Of a stretch of 49,367 nucleotides of DNA, positions 16,461 through 25,554 are shown piece by piece. Positions within the stretch are counted from its first letter, which is position 1. Each line of letters begins with the position of its first letter. The DNA comes from Acidobacteriota bacterium (GTDB lineage: Bacteria > Acidobacteriota > Terriglobia > Bryobacterales > Bryobacteraceae). The DNA is taken from assembly GCA_003223115.1 (NCBI GenBank), contig QHXW01000413.1, forward strand, positions 1 to 49,367, written 5' to 3'. Made by a program: the position numbers and the translations under genes. The notes below the pieces were generated by a model that was not told the DNA's origin, made no database searches, and saw only the letters and a list, made by a program, of their open reading frames with translations.

Positions 16461-17648
16461 ATGCCGGTCGTGCCGCCGGACGATTTACTCAAGTGGCGGC
16501 GGGAATTTCCCATCCTCGAAACCACCGTCCACATGATCAGCCATTCGCTGGGCGCGATGCCGAGGCGTGCGTACCAGAGCCTTCACGAATACGCGGAAAC
16601 CTGGTCGACGCGCGGCATCAGAGCCTGGGAAGAAGGCTGGTGGGAGATGCCGGTGACGGTTGGCAATCTCGTCGGCCGCATTATTGGCGCGGCACCCGGC
16701 GAAGTGGTGATGCAGCAGAATGTGTCCAATGGCGTGGCCACGGTGCTCTCCTGTTTCGACTGGTCCGGAGGGCGAAACAAGATCGTTTCCGAGGCCATGA
16801 ATTTTCCTTCGAATCTTTACCAGTGCCACGCGCTAGAGAAGCTGGGAGCGGAAGTGGCGACGGTCGGTTCCGAGGACGGTATCAGCGTGCCGCTCGAACG
16901 CCTGCTCCAGGCCATCGATGAAAAGACGCGGCTTGTGTTTGTATCGCACGTGATTTTCCGTAGCTCCTTTGTTCAGGATCTCGCGGCCATCACGCGGCGG
17001 GCGCATGCGGTCGGAGCGCTGGTGTTGGCGGACATTTATCAATCCGCCGGGACCGTGCCGGTGAACGTTCGGGAGCTGGAATTGGATTTCGCCGTGGGCG
17101 GGTCGGTCAAGTGGCTTTGCGGGGGGCCGGGCGCCGGCTACTTGTATGTGCGGCGGGACTTGTGGTCCCAGCTCGAGCCTCGAGTCACCGGCTGGATGGC
17201 ACACAAGCGGCCGTTCGCGTTTGAACCCGGGCCCATCGATTATGCCGGTGATGCATTTCGCTTCTTGCATGGCACGCCCAATATTCCAGGGCTCTACGCT
17301 GCGTGCCCGGGTTACGAGATCATCGCCGAAGTAGGGGTGGAGCGCATCCGGGAAAAGTCAGTCAAGCAGACTGCGCGGTTGATTGCATTGGCCGAGGATG
17401 CGGGCTTTCGCGTGAATTCTCCCCGGGCGGCGTCAGAGCGCGGCGGTACGGTGGTGATCGATGTCTCGAACGGCGCCGAAGTCACGAGGGAATTGCTGCG
17501 GCGCAATTTTCTGGTGGACTATCGTCCCGGCGCGGGCGTCCGCGTGGCCCCACATTTTTATTCCACCGATGAAGATCTGGATCTGACAATGCAAGAGATG
17601 CAGGCAATTGTGCGGGAACTCGCAGTCGGCGCGTCGGCTACGGATTAG
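16461..17648 (+). CDS. kynureninase-like PLP enzyme (aminotransferase class V fold)
   Basis: The ATG directly follows the TAG of the PQQ dehydrogenase. The 395-residue protein is a fold-type I PLP enzyme. It has a phosphate-binding region around residues 86-92 (QNVSNGV), Asp191 (LVLADIYQSAG) for the pyridine nitrogen, and the Schiff-base Lys217 in GGSVKWLCGGPGAGYLYV. The lysine context and the G-T-P-N-I-P segment resemble kynureninase (C-S-Y-K-Y-L-N-G-G-P-G), which splits kynurenine to anthranilate and alanine. No other tryptophan-degradation gene is nearby. The operon with an exported quinoprotein suggests a different substrate, so I keep the call at family level. It lacks a signal peptide and is likely cytoplasmic. 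Confidence 0.75.
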   Translation: MPVVPPDDLLKWRREFPILETTVHMISHSLGAMPRRAYQSLHEYAETWSTRGIRAWEEGWWEMPVTVGNLVGRIIGAAPGEVVMQQNVSNGVATVLSCFDWSGGRNKIVSEAMNFPSNLYQCHALEKLGAEVATVGSEDGISVPLERLLQAIDEKTRLVFVSHVIFRSSFVQDLAAITRRAHAVGALVLADIYQSAGTVPVNVRELELDFAVGGSVKWLCGGPGAGYLYVRRDLWSQLEPRVTGWMAHKRPFAFEPGPIDYAGDAFRFLHGTPNIPGLYAACPGYEIIAEVGVERIREKSVKQTARLIALAEDAGFRVNSPRAASERGGTVVIDVSNGAEVTRELLRRNFLVDYRPGAGVRVAPHFYSTDEDLDLTMQEMQAIVRELAVGASATD

Positions 17649-17907
17649 TTTGGTTTCATACACATCGCAGTGTTCGCATCCGATGGAGCAGATTTTTCCC
17701 TACTATTTTTCGTAACTAAGGGTGCGTGGCCTGCGTAAGGTATACTGGAAGCGTCTTGGGAAGAAATCAGGCCTTTTCGTCAACCCCAATCAAACATTCC
17801 GGCACACCTCCAATCGCCTGTTCCCAAATCAACTGAAGAACGCTAATCTCAAATCCTAGCGACCGGACGCCTTTCGCCGACGCACGGCTATTTACGGGGA
17901 GTGACTC

Positions 17908-18192
17908 ATGGAACATTTGAACAAACTTACACCACGTGAACGAGAAGTTCTTAAGATTATTGGCCAGGGAAAAACGACCAAACAGGTTGCCGAAGAGATG
18001 GGATTAAGCGTTGCGACTGTCGGCAATCACCGGAAGCACATCTGCAAGAAGCTGGAGCTACACTCCACGGCGGAGCTGGTGGCATTTGCGGCTCAATATC
18101 GACAGCAGGAGCGCCATGGCAACGGCCAGGCGCCCGGAGATCAGAAGCAGGAGGCCGGAGCCGTAGGGCAGGAATTCAGAAGCAGGGCATAA
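17908..18192 (+). CDS. small LuxR-type HTH regulator without a sensor domain
   Basis: This 94-residue protein consists of a LuxR/FixJ four-helix DNA-binding domain (residues 5-65): LTPREREVLKIIGQGKTTKQ, then AEEMGLSVATVGNHRKHICKKL. A Gln/Gly-rich tail without domain follows. The E-R-E-V-L and V-G-N-H-R-K-H-I positions match the family consensus; G-N-H replaces the common K-T/R-H. A GGGGAG ribosome-binding site lies seven bases before the ATG. With no receiver or ligand domain, it may be constitutively active, controlled by dimerisation, or partnered with a separate receiver. The 259 bp upstream are AT-richer and contain TATACT at 17741-17746 as a possible -10, without a matching -35. Confidence 0.82.
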   Translation: MEHLNKLTPREREVLKIIGQGKTTKQVAEEMGLSVATVGNHRKHICKKLELHSTAELVAFAAQYRQQERHGNGQAPGDQKQEAGAVGQEFRSRA

Positions 18193-18269
18193 AGCATTGG
18201 GGCAGCCGCTGAATGAGGCGTGTGAGCCCGGTCTCAGGCGGTTGCCCTTCCATCCAATTCTCGAAACGC

Positions 18270-19202
18270 TTACGCCATTGCCGGAAGACCGAGATTTTTG
18301 GTTTTCAGCGGTGACATCAATGCTTCCGGACAATACCGCGTGATGACCCCTCGTCCAATTTCGGCGCGGCGCACCCGTTCGCGGGACATTGCGATCACGG
18401 TGTTCTCGAGGTGCGTACCGCTCGGATAAACATCCGGCGCGTTGCGCAGGCCGAATTTCAGATAGACCGGCGAGGCCACGCGAATCAGCTCCGGGATTTC
18501 GTAATAGCGCACGAATCCGCCGATGTTATCCGGCGCTTCGACGTAGAAATCGATGGGGCAATCGATGGCGGCACGGATCGCGGCAATTTGCGATAACGTC
18601 AAGTCGGAGGGAATGTTGATGGTGTTGGCGCCCAACAGCTCGATAATTCTTGCCGAGGCGGGATTTGACGGCGCCATCATCACCGAAGTCTTGATCACCA
18701 GCTCCACCGGCAACTCGCCTGCGGCGCGCATGTTGGCGACAATCTGCAGCAACCCTAAATCCGACACCAGGACGCTGCGCAGCCCCAGACGCACGGCGCG
18801 TTTGATATCTTCCAAGGCGTAGACCAGTTGATCGGCCCCGCGTAGACTCAGGCCCAGCGTTTTGCCGGCGGCGGAGAACACTTGTGCGCCAACGTCGAAC
18901 GTGGCCCGGGGCCCGACGAACAGGTTCACCTCGATACCTGTCTTGCGGCCCATTTCCAGCATCTCCGAAATTTCCTCATCGGTCAAGAGCATGATGCCGC
19001 TGCCCTGGCTCACGCGATGGAGTGGAACTTTGCGCTGCTGGGCTTCACTTAACACCGCCGCCAGGCAGCGCGGGCCTTCGGTCGATGGGATTTCAATCCG
19101 GTATTGGCCACCGTCGGAAAAGCGCTTGATCGAGGTGGGAGTTTCAGCCGGGTCGTGCCCAGGCAGTCCCCGCGCTTCGAGAAACTCGCGTGAGCTCTTC
19201 AT
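18270..19202 (-). CDS. peptidase U32-like TIM-barrel protein
   Basis: The 310-residue protein has a U32/collagenase-like barrel pattern (VNLFVGPRATFDVGAQ, RLGLRSVLVSDLGLLQIVAN, LPVELVIKTSVM, ANTINIPSDLTLSQIAAIRA, CPIDFYVEAP, then a loop with YEIPELIRVASPVYLKFG). I recall similar proteins annotated as U32 family in actinobacterial and acidobacterial genomes. True U32 peptidases keep an R-G-x-G-R-x-C-S motif that I do not see, so peptidase activity is doubtful. Other U32-fold proteins act in tRNA or rRNA hydroxylation and ubiquinone synthesis. The gene overlaps the 3' end of thrB by 4 bp (ATGA), so the two are translated together. Function unknown. Confidence 0.55.
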   Translation of the reverse strand: MKSSREFLEARGLPGHDPAETPTSIKRFSDGGQYRIEIPSTEGPRCLAAVLSEAQQRKVPLHRVSQGSGIMLLTDEEISEMLEMGRKTGIEVNLFVGPRATFDVGAQVFSAAGKTLGLSLRGADQLVYALEDIKRAVRLGLRSVLVSDLGLLQIVANMRAAGELPVELVIKTSVMMAPSNPASARIIELLGANTINIPSDLTLSQIAAIRAAIDCPIDFYVEAPDNIGGFVRYYEIPELIRVASPVYLKFGLRNAPDVYPSGTHLENTVIAMSRERVRRAEIGRGVITRYCPEALMSPLKTKNLGLPAMA

Positions 19203-20110
19203 TTTTCAATTCCTTCCTGCAACACAAATCCTTGTTCGGCTACGGGTGCACACAGGATCTCCGAATCGTGCCCGTTCAACGCAAACACCTGACGCACCAG
19301 ATCGCAGACCTGCTCATGTCCGCGTTCGTAAAATACCAGAATGGAGGGGCCCGCGCCGCTCAAGGCGCAGCCTAGCAGACCCGGCGCCCGCAGCTTCAGA
19401 ATGTCATCGAGACCGGGCACCAGCGGAGCTCGGTAAGGCTGATGAAACCGGTCGTCGAGGGCAGCCGGGAACGCACTAGCAGTGCCGGTGGCTAGAGCGG
19501 CGATGAGCAGGGCCGCCCGCTGCACGTTGAAGATGGCGTCGGCGCGAGGGTAGCAGTCGGGCAGCACGGAGCGTGCTTTGGAGGTGGGCAGCACGAAATC
19601 GGGCACTACTACGGCGATCCCGAAGCCCTTCGGCAATTCCACGCGCACCGTGCGTGCGACGCCACCGGCATCAATGGCGCTGGCTACGATGGAGCCCAGC
19701 ACGCAAGCTGCGACGTTATCAGGGTGCCCTTCCAGTCGAGCGGCTTCGTCCAGGATGCGCAGCGGCTTCCAGCGAAGATCGAGCATGTGGTCGGCGATGA
19801 CCACGCCGGCCGTAAGCGCGGCGGCACTCGACCCCAACCCTTTACCGATAGGGATTTCGTTATGTATGTGAAGTTCGATCGGCTGAATGGTCATGCGCGT
19901 ATCGGCTGCCACCGCCCGCGCAGTCTGCCAGATCAGATTGTCGTCGCCCGTGGAGATAACGCCGGCGTCACGTCCCTCCACTGTCACGCACAGCCGGTCC
20001 GCCTTCCGAAACCGGCACTCCAGATAAATTCCGATCGCCAGTCCCAAAGCATCGAAGCCTGGGCCGAGATTGGCACTGGACGCAGGTACCCGGAGCGAGG
20101 TCCACGACAT
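19199..20110 (-). CDS. thrB: homoserine kinase
   Basis: This 303-residue GHMP kinase has LRVPASSANLGPGFDALGLAI at the N-terminus, the ATP-binding PIGKGLGSSAAALTAG and the C-terminal GCALSGAGPSILVF. All three are GHMP motifs in the form typical of homoserine kinase. It phosphorylates homoserine to O-phosphohomoserine in threonine synthesis, in the cytoplasm, and is of normal length. No threonine synthase or homoserine dehydrogenase lies beside it; instead it overlaps the U32-like gene by 4 bp. The LD-carboxypeptidase gene lies 95 bp upstream on the same strand. Confidence 0.92.
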   Translation of the reverse strand: MSWTSLRVPASSANLGPGFDALGLAIGIYLECRFRKADRLCVTVEGRDAGVISTGDDNLIWQTARAVAADTRMTIQPIELHIHNEIPIGKGLGSSAAALTAGVVIADHMLDLRWKPLRILDEAARLEGHPDNVAACVLGSIVASAIDAGGVARTVRVELPKGFGIAVVVPDFVLPTSKARSVLPDCYPRADAIFNVQRAALLIAALATGTASAFPAALDDRFHQPYRAPLVPGLDDILKLRAPGLLGCALSGAGPSILVFYERGHEQVCDLVRQVFALNGHDSEILCAPVAEQGFVLQEGIEK

Positions 20111-20204
20111 GGATCAGCCTATTATATCGAGTGTGACGCGCGAGACATGCCGGACGGGAAACTTTGCTGAAAATGCGCGCCGACAGGCTGGAAAGCCAAT
20201 TCCA

Positions 20205-21266
20205 CTAGGACACACCGGCTTCCTCGAAAGTCAGTTCTCCCTTGTCCGCATCCAGTTCCACAGTCACCCCCAACGGCAGCGTGAGCTGATCGTCGGTGTG
20301 TCCCACCGTCAGGCCGGAAAGTACCGGGGTCCGCAGCTTGCCGAGGATTTCGTCGATGACTTCGCCCAGCGACAGTGTGGAATCGTACGAAGGCTTGAAA
20401 TCGCGCGGGCGGCAATCCTGACATTCGCCGAAGATCAGGGCTGCAGCGCTTTCGAGTTTGCCGGCCAGGCGCAGTTGCGTGAGCATGCGGTCGATGCTGT
20501 AGGGCTGTTCTTCGACATCTTCCAGAAACACGACGCGCCCGCGAGTTTCGATTTCGAACGGCGTGCCCATGCTGGTAGAAATCAGCGTGAGGTTTCCACC
20601 GATCAATTGCCCGCGCGCCCGGCCGCCGTGCACGGTCCGGAGCATATGCGCCGGCCGCAGAGGATCGCTATCCGGCGGATTGCTGACGTGTCCCAGGGGT
20701 TCGGTTTCAAACAGAGCGCGGCGGAAGCAGGTCTGTGTGTACGCCGTGAAGCGCGACAGCACAATCGGCCCATGAAAAGTGACCATGTGCGCGAACTTTT
20801 GAATGGCAAGGTGCAGCGAGGTAATGTCGCTGTAGCCTAGGAAAACTTTCGGATTCGAGTGGATCAGGTCGTAATCGATGCGATCCAGCAATTGCGCCGC
20901 GCCATACCCGCCGCGGATGGCGAACACGGCCTTCACTTGGGGATCGCGAAACATCGCATGCAGGTCTTCGAGACGTTCCTCGATGGTGCCGCCGAGGTAG
21001 CCATCACGCCTGCGTACGTTTTTTCCAAATTTGGGCACGAGGCCGAAATAGCGCACAGTGCGCTCCGCCAGCATCAGTCGGTCAGGATCTGAAACGTAGC
21101 TGGATGGGGTGATGAGCCCGACTGTGTCACCCGGCTTGAGTGCGCGCGGGCGAACGAGTTTTTCGAGGGGGGCCGCAACACCCTGGACAGGCACGGTCAA
21201 GTTGCTGGACGCAATCAGGCCGGCCCCCATTCCCGCCAGAAATTCCCTGCGCTTCAACGCGGGCAC
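20205..21266 (-). CDS. LD-carboxypeptidase, MccF-like (S66), Tat-exported
   Basis: The 353-residue protein opens with a twin-arginine signal (KRREFLAGMGAGLIASS). An S66 fold follows with DTVGLITPSS, AIRGGYGAAQLLDRIDYDLI and LGYSDITSLH. Ser146 in GYSD is the nucleophile. The other members of the Ser-Glu-His triad are likely the Glu in VFLEDVEEQPYSIDRML and the His in VGHTDDQLTLPLG. The family removes the terminal D-Ala from murein tetrapeptides in recycling, or cleaves microcin C-like compounds. An exported S66 enzyme would act on peptidoglycan in the periplasm. RREFL and the hydrophobic stretch support Tat export, which is unusual for cytoplasmic LdcA. Confidence 0.87.
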   Translation of the reverse strand: MPALKRREFLAGMGAGLIASSNLTVPVQGVAAPLEKLVRPRALKPGDTVGLITPSSYVSDPDRLMLAERTVRYFGLVPKFGKNVRRRDGYLGGTIEERLEDLHAMFRDPQVKAVFAIRGGYGAAQLLDRIDYDLIHSNPKVFLGYSDITSLHLAIQKFAHMVTFHGPIVLSRFTAYTQTCFRRALFETEPLGHVSNPPDSDPLRPAHMLRTVHGGRARGQLIGGNLTLISTSMGTPFEIETRGRVVFLEDVEEQPYSIDRMLTQLRLAGKLESAAALIFGECQDCRPRDFKPSYDSTLSLGEVIDEILGKLRTPVLSGLTVGHTDDQLTLPLGVTVELDADKGELTFEEAGVS

Positions 21267-21312
21267 CAGCTCTCCGGGCGGCGTGGAACAGGCAACCCCG
21301 CATGTCCGCTCT

Positions 21313-21708
21313 TCAAGGAGTGTCCTCCGGCTCTTTGGGAATCACTAGTATCCATTCCGCGGGCTTGTCCTCGAGGTTCTCGATCCCACATTCTTCGCGC
21401 TCGATCCAGACTGACTCTCCGGCTTTCACTGAACGCTGTTTGGGTTTCGAGTGCGCGAAAAGCAAACGGACGTGCTGGTCTGTTATGTAGGTGGCGACGT
21501 GCCCGGGAATCTCCATCACCGTCGACTTGTCGTGCGGGCCGAGGCGGACACGGATTACCTGCACGCGCTCGTTTTCGAGAACCAAACGAAAATGCGCCGG
21601 GTCCAGAGCCGGCGGCCGGGTGTCGAAAATATCAGGCGGGAAATCTTGAGCCAGCATGGCGGCGGCAATTAGCGCCAGACCGGAACCGAACGACCAGAGG
21701 CGAGTCAT
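21313..21708 (-). CDS. exported cupin-like protein of unknown function
   Basis: I start at ATG 21708, which has AGGTGA just upstream and gives a signal peptide (MTRLWSFGSGLALIAAAMLAQ). An upstream in-frame start at 21756 adds residues that look non-coding. The mature part, about 110 residues, has a cupin-like order of strands: FRLVLENERVQVIRVRLGPH, PGHVATYITDQHVRLLF, then AGESVWIEREECGIENLEDK and AEWILVIPK. The metal-binding His pattern of active cupins is incomplete (one His in GPHDK, one in PGHV). Similar exported mini-cupins are frequent in Acidobacteriota and uncharacterised. It lies between two minus-strand genes with 46-53 bp spacing and could be in one transcript with them. Confidence 0.65.
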   Translation of the reverse strand: MTRLWSFGSGLALIAAAMLAQDFPPDIFDTRPPALDPAHFRLVLENERVQVIRVRLGPHDKSTVMEIPGHVATYITDQHVRLLFAHSKPKQRSVKAGESVWIEREECGIENLEDKPAEWILVIPKEPEDTP

Positions 21709-21761
21709 ATTCACCTCGTTTTGAAATTGCCGGACCCTTCCGCCGAGCCGCGGCACGCGTT

Positions 21762-23837
21762 TCAGCGCTGCTTCTCTTTTTGGAGCAGGGCTTCCTTAGC
21801 CATGCGCACGCGCGCACCTTCAAGTTTCTTGTTAATGCTAGCCAGTTCAGCCGGTTCGACATCGGCTTGCGAGTTCGACTCCACTTCCTTCAGCGAATTT
21901 TCCCATTGCGCTACCGCCTCGCGAATCTTTCCCTGCTTGAAATAAACGTCGCCGAGATGGTCGTGAATCGTCGGGTCTTTCGAGATACGCTGAACGGCGC
22001 GCTGCAGATAATCAGCCGCCTGGTCCAGACGATTCTGCTGGTAATAAACCCAACCCAGGCTGTCGAGATAGGCGCCATTCTGGGGATCGAGCTCCACAGC
22101 GCGGCTAATCATCTTCTGCGCTTCCTCCAGCCGTTCATGCCGGTCAGCCAGCATATAGCCCAGATAATTCAATGCGCCGGCGTGATCAGGCTCGAGAGCC
22201 AGAACTTTCCGGAACTCGGCTTCAGCGGCTTCGAAGTTCTTCATCTTCTCTAACATCGCGCCGCGCATGAAGATTACGGCCTGTTTGTCTTGTTTGCTCT
22301 GTGATAATTTTTCAGCCGCTTCCAGGGCCCCGGCCATGTCTGAGTACCGCTTCCCCTTTTCGTACACTTGCGCGATGGTGAGATTTGTTTCGCGATCATG
22401 ATCGCCCGTCAGCAGCGTGCGGAGTTCGGCCACCGCGTCGTCGGTTTTGCCCAGATCGGAGAGCAGCGAGGCATGCGCCAGCTTCACCATACGGTCGTTT
22501 GGAAACTTCTTGAGGGCGGCATCGGCTTCCGCTTGGGCTTTTGGTATCTCCCGGGCCATGCGGTAGGTTTCAATGACCTCCACCGAAGATCGTGGCCCGG
22601 ACGCGGCGTCAACCAGCGCCAACTGCCGGAATGCCTCCACGGCCTCCGGATATCGCCCGGCGTTGCGGTAGAGCATTCCGAGCCGCTCGAAAAGCATGGT
22701 CCGGCTGTTCTTTTCTGATTCGTTGTAGCTCTTCTTGGCTGTGTCATCCAGAACCTTCCGGAGCGCGGTTACCGCCTCATCGGTTTTTCCTTCGGCATCC
22801 AGCAGGTTCACTTCGTCGTAGCGCACCTCGAGATTGTCCGGCTCCACTTCTTTGGCTTTAGCAAAGGCGGCCCGCGCTTTTGCAAAATCGCCATTATGCC
22901 GGTATATCTCAGAAATCCTGAGCTGGATTTGTATGTCATGCGGATCCGCCGCCGCGATCTCGTTATACAGCTTCAAGGCGTCGTCGAAGTGGTCCGTGAA
23001 AAGAACGTCCTGAGCCAGGGCCCGCTTGATGCGGCTGTTTTCCGGATCCATGCGTAGCGCCTGGCGCCAGACTTCGGCGGCGCTCGTATAGTCGCGGTTC
23101 TGCTCAAACAGAGTGGCGAGGGCCGAGAGCGTCCGTGGATTGGGATCTTTGGTGGTCACCAGGCGCAGCATCTCGATGGCATGCGGCGTGTCGCCCACCT
23201 CAGAATAAACCATGGCCAGGCCCGTCAGCGCCTCTTCGTTGTTGGCTTCCTGGTCGAGCGCCTTCTTATAAGCTTTCTCGGCGTCCGCCGAGTTATGATT
23301 GATCCGCTCGAGGCCTCCGAGCTTCAGCCAGCTCTCGATATCCTTCGGCTCTTTTTCCGTGATCTTCTGATACTGCTCGATGGCGTGCCGGACCATTTCA
23401 TCATTCACGCGCCCTTGCTGCGGATCACCGATGAGGCGCGCATAAATGTGGCCTAAGGTGCGCCGCGCATCCAGATTATCGGGATCCTGTTTGATGCGAT
23501 CTTCGGCTTCGGCCACGGCATCCTTGATCCGTCCGGCCTGAATGTAGAGGTCCGTTAGCTCTTCGGAGAGGAAAGCGGAAGAGGGATCGTATTTCAGCGC
23601 CTGGCGATAATAATCGATGGCTTTGGTGGCGTAGTCATTACGGTTACCGAAGGCTCCCGACAGGTCCGCGTAAAGATGACCCAGGGCAAAGTTGTAATAT
23701 GCGGCGGCCTTCTCTGAGGCTTTGGAGTCTGGTTCGCTCTGGCCCGGGGTAGGAGGCGTGGGCTGGGCAAGGCCCAACCCGGATGTCAACACAAAAAGGC
23801 ACAAAGCCAGCAACACAGTTTTTGCCAAACGGTTCAT
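21762..23837 (-). CDS. large exported TPR-repeat protein
   Basis: The ATG at 23837 opens a signal peptide (MNRLAKTVLLALCLFVLTSGLGLAQ), so I prefer it over the frame's upstream extension to 24062, which would overlap miaA. The 691-residue product is almost entirely tetratricopeptide repeats, with consensus residues such as AAAYYNFALGHLYADLSG, ALKYDPSSAFLSEELTDLYI, AEAEFRKVLALEPDHAGALN, and ADYLQRAVQRISKDPTIHDH with LGDVYFKQGKIREA. By eye it has about fifteen repeats. TPR arrays are protein-protein scaffolds; a periplasmic array of this size often belongs to envelope assembly, but the partner is unknown. It is divergent from miaA with 138 bp between them. Confidence 0.83.
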   Translation of the reverse strand: MNRLAKTVLLALCLFVLTSGLGLAQPTPPTPGQSEPDSKASEKAAAYYNFALGHLYADLSGAFGNRNDYATKAIDYYRQALKYDPSSAFLSEELTDLYIQAGRIKDAVAEAEDRIKQDPDNLDARRTLGHIYARLIGDPQQGRVNDEMVRHAIEQYQKITEKEPKDIESWLKLGGLERINHNSADAEKAYKKALDQEANNEEALTGLAMVYSEVGDTPHAIEMLRLVTTKDPNPRTLSALATLFEQNRDYTSAAEVWRQALRMDPENSRIKRALAQDVLFTDHFDDALKLYNEIAAADPHDIQIQLRISEIYRHNGDFAKARAAFAKAKEVEPDNLEVRYDEVNLLDAEGKTDEAVTALRKVLDDTAKKSYNESEKNSRTMLFERLGMLYRNAGRYPEAVEAFRQLALVDAASGPRSSVEVIETYRMAREIPKAQAEADAALKKFPNDRMVKLAHASLLSDLGKTDDAVAELRTLLTGDHDRETNLTIAQVYEKGKRYSDMAGALEAAEKLSQSKQDKQAVIFMRGAMLEKMKNFEAAEAEFRKVLALEPDHAGALNYLGYMLADRHERLEEAQKMISRAVELDPQNGAYLDSLGWVYYQQNRLDQAADYLQRAVQRISKDPTIHDHLGDVYFKQGKIREAVAQWENSLKEVESNSQADVEPAELASINKKLEGARVRMAKEALLQKEKQR

Positions 23838-23975
23838 CGAGTATGACTTTCTTTCGCCTACCTCTAATCCTGGCGGGTCGAAACCTTCATTTTTATTGTA
23901 TAACGCGGACGGGTCGCGGCGATATCGGGGAAACTGCTCGGAGCCATCGTCCTTGGGCCTCGTAAACTGAAGAAT

Positions 23976-24938
23976 GTGAAGCAACATCCGCTCCTTGCCA
24001 TCGTGGGACCCACAGGCTCGGGTAAAAGCGACCTCGCGCTTCAAGTGGCCGCGGAGTTTCACGGCGAGGTGGTTAATTGTGATTCGCTCCAGGTTTACCG
24101 TTACTTCAATATCGGCACAGCCAAGCTTTCAGCCGAGGACCGGCGCGGCATTCCACACCACTTGATTGACATTCTGGAACCGAATGAAGTGTTTACCGCC
24201 GGCGAATATAGTCGGCGGTCGCGCCTGGTGCTGGCCGAAATTGTCGAGCGGGGCCGAGTGCCGGTTCTGGCGGGAGGCACGGGTTTTTACTTGCGCGCGC
24301 TCATGGAGGGACTGTTTCCCGGTCCGGGCCGGGACCAGGAATTGCGCGACCGCTTGAGTGCGCGGGAACAAAAAAAGCCGGGCTCGGTTCATCGTCAGCT
24401 CCACCGCCTGGATCCCGGCGCTGCGCGGCGTATCCATCCCAACGATATTCCCAAGACAATGCGTGCACTCGAGGTGTGTCTCGCGACTCGCCGGCCCATG
24501 ACCGAACTGTTCCAGCAGGGCAGAAGCGCACTCGAAGGCTTTCGCGCACTAAGAATCGGGCTTTCGCCCGATCGCGAAGCTCTGTATGAACGCTTGGACC
24601 GCAGGACCAGTGAAATGTTCGAGGCGGGACTGGTGGATGAAGTCAAATCCATACTGGCTCGCGGTTTCGCTCCCACGGAAAAGCCCTTCGAGTCACACGG
24701 ATATCATCAGGCACTCCAGGTACTGCATGGCGAGCTGACATTAGAACAAGCCATTTTCTATGCCCAGCGGAACACGCGGCAGTACGCTAAGCGCCAGCTG
24801 ACCTGGTTTCGGCAGGAGCACGGCGTCGAGTGGTTTTCCGGCTTCGGAGGCCATGAAGCAACTCGCAGCTCGGTGATGGAGTGCGTACGCAAATTTCTGG
24901 AACATTTCCGGTCCGATTCTCCCGCTTCCCACCACTGA
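23976..24938 (+). CDS. miaA: tRNA dimethylallyltransferase
   Basis: This 320-residue protein starts at GTG 23976 and carries the P-loop GPTGSGKS (residues 11-18) for the dimethylallyl diphosphate site. It also has NCDSLQVYRYFNIGTAKLS, PHHLIDILEPNEVFTAGEYS and GGTGFYLRALMEGLF, all strong MiaA signatures. Near the end YAQRNTRQYAKRQLTWFR contacts tRNA. MiaA adds a dimethylallyl group to A37 of tRNAs reading UNN codons. Length is normal. No hfq or mutL neighbour is present, as in some other phyla. About 250 bp of unassigned sequence follow before the next gene. Confidence 0.95.
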   Translation: MKQHPLLAIVGPTGSGKSDLALQVAAEFHGEVVNCDSLQVYRYFNIGTAKLSAEDRRGIPHHLIDILEPNEVFTAGEYSRRSRLVLAEIVERGRVPVLAGGTGFYLRALMEGLFPGPGRDQELRDRLSAREQKKPGSVHRQLHRLDPGAARRIHPNDIPKTMRALEVCLATRRPMTELFQQGRSALEGFRALRIGLSPDREALYERLDRRTSEMFEAGLVDEVKSILARGFAPTEKPFESHGYHQALQVLHGELTLEQAIFYAQRNTRQYAKRQLTWFRQEHGVEWFSGFGGHEATRSSVMECVRKFLEHFRSDSPASHH

Positions 24939-25188
24939 ACACTGCCCGTTTTTGAACATGTAAGTCCATGCAAATAAAAGAGATTTTTACAAATATTCTG
25001 CGTCGTGGGCGGAACGTTTTCGATCTTCACTCGTAGATATAGATAGAGTACAAGCAAGGCCGACGGGCTTCGGGGAATGAAAGATGGTGCGCAAATCAAT
25101 TTGCGCATCTAGTGTTTTACCGCGGGCGGCGGAGGTGTGCCGTGACGCCCGCATCACTTGTGAGAGGAAAAGGGAGGTTGGTTCACTC

Positions 25189-25509
25189 ATGACAAAGAAG
25201 ATTCTACTGGCGCTGGCCACGCTGGGAATGGCTGCTATCGCCAGCGCCAAGACTTATTCCATTACGCTGTTCGAGCCATCGCTGATCGGAGGCGCGGAGT
25301 TGAAGCCTGGCAATTATAGCCTCGAAGTCAAAGATCAAAAAGTCGTGATCCGCCAAGGCAAGCACACGGGAGAGGCGCAGGTGAAGGTCGAGCACGCCAA
25401 CAGCAAGTACGACTCCACCAACGTGCGCTACACCAACGGTGACGGCAAATATCACATCCAGGAGATCCATCTGGGCGGCACCGATCTCAAGCTGGTGGTT
25501 GCCGAGTAA
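25189..25509 (+). CDS. small exported protein, unknown family
   Basis: The ATG at 25189, with AGGGAGG at 25171-25177, begins a signal peptide (MTKKILLALATLGMAAIASA). The mature part, about 86 residues, is beta-rich: YSITLFEPSLIGGAELKPGN, YSLEVKDQKVVIRQGKHTGE, AQVKVEHANSKYDSTNVRYT and GDGKYHIQEIHLGGTDLKLV. Proteins of this layout are widespread in Acidobacteriota as hypothetical exported proteins. Nothing indicates an enzyme. The frame extends upstream to 25084, but that part lacks the signal and looks non-coding. The next gene starts 45 bp downstream on the same strand. Confidence 0.7.
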   Translation: MTKKILLALATLGMAAIASAKTYSITLFEPSLIGGAELKPGNYSLEVKDQKVVIRQGKHTGEAQVKVEHANSKYDSTNVRYTNGDGKYHIQEIHLGGTDLKLVVAE

Positions 25510-25554
25510 TTACACAGTCTTTGCCCCTGGGGAGCCGCTGGTACACTGAAGAGA

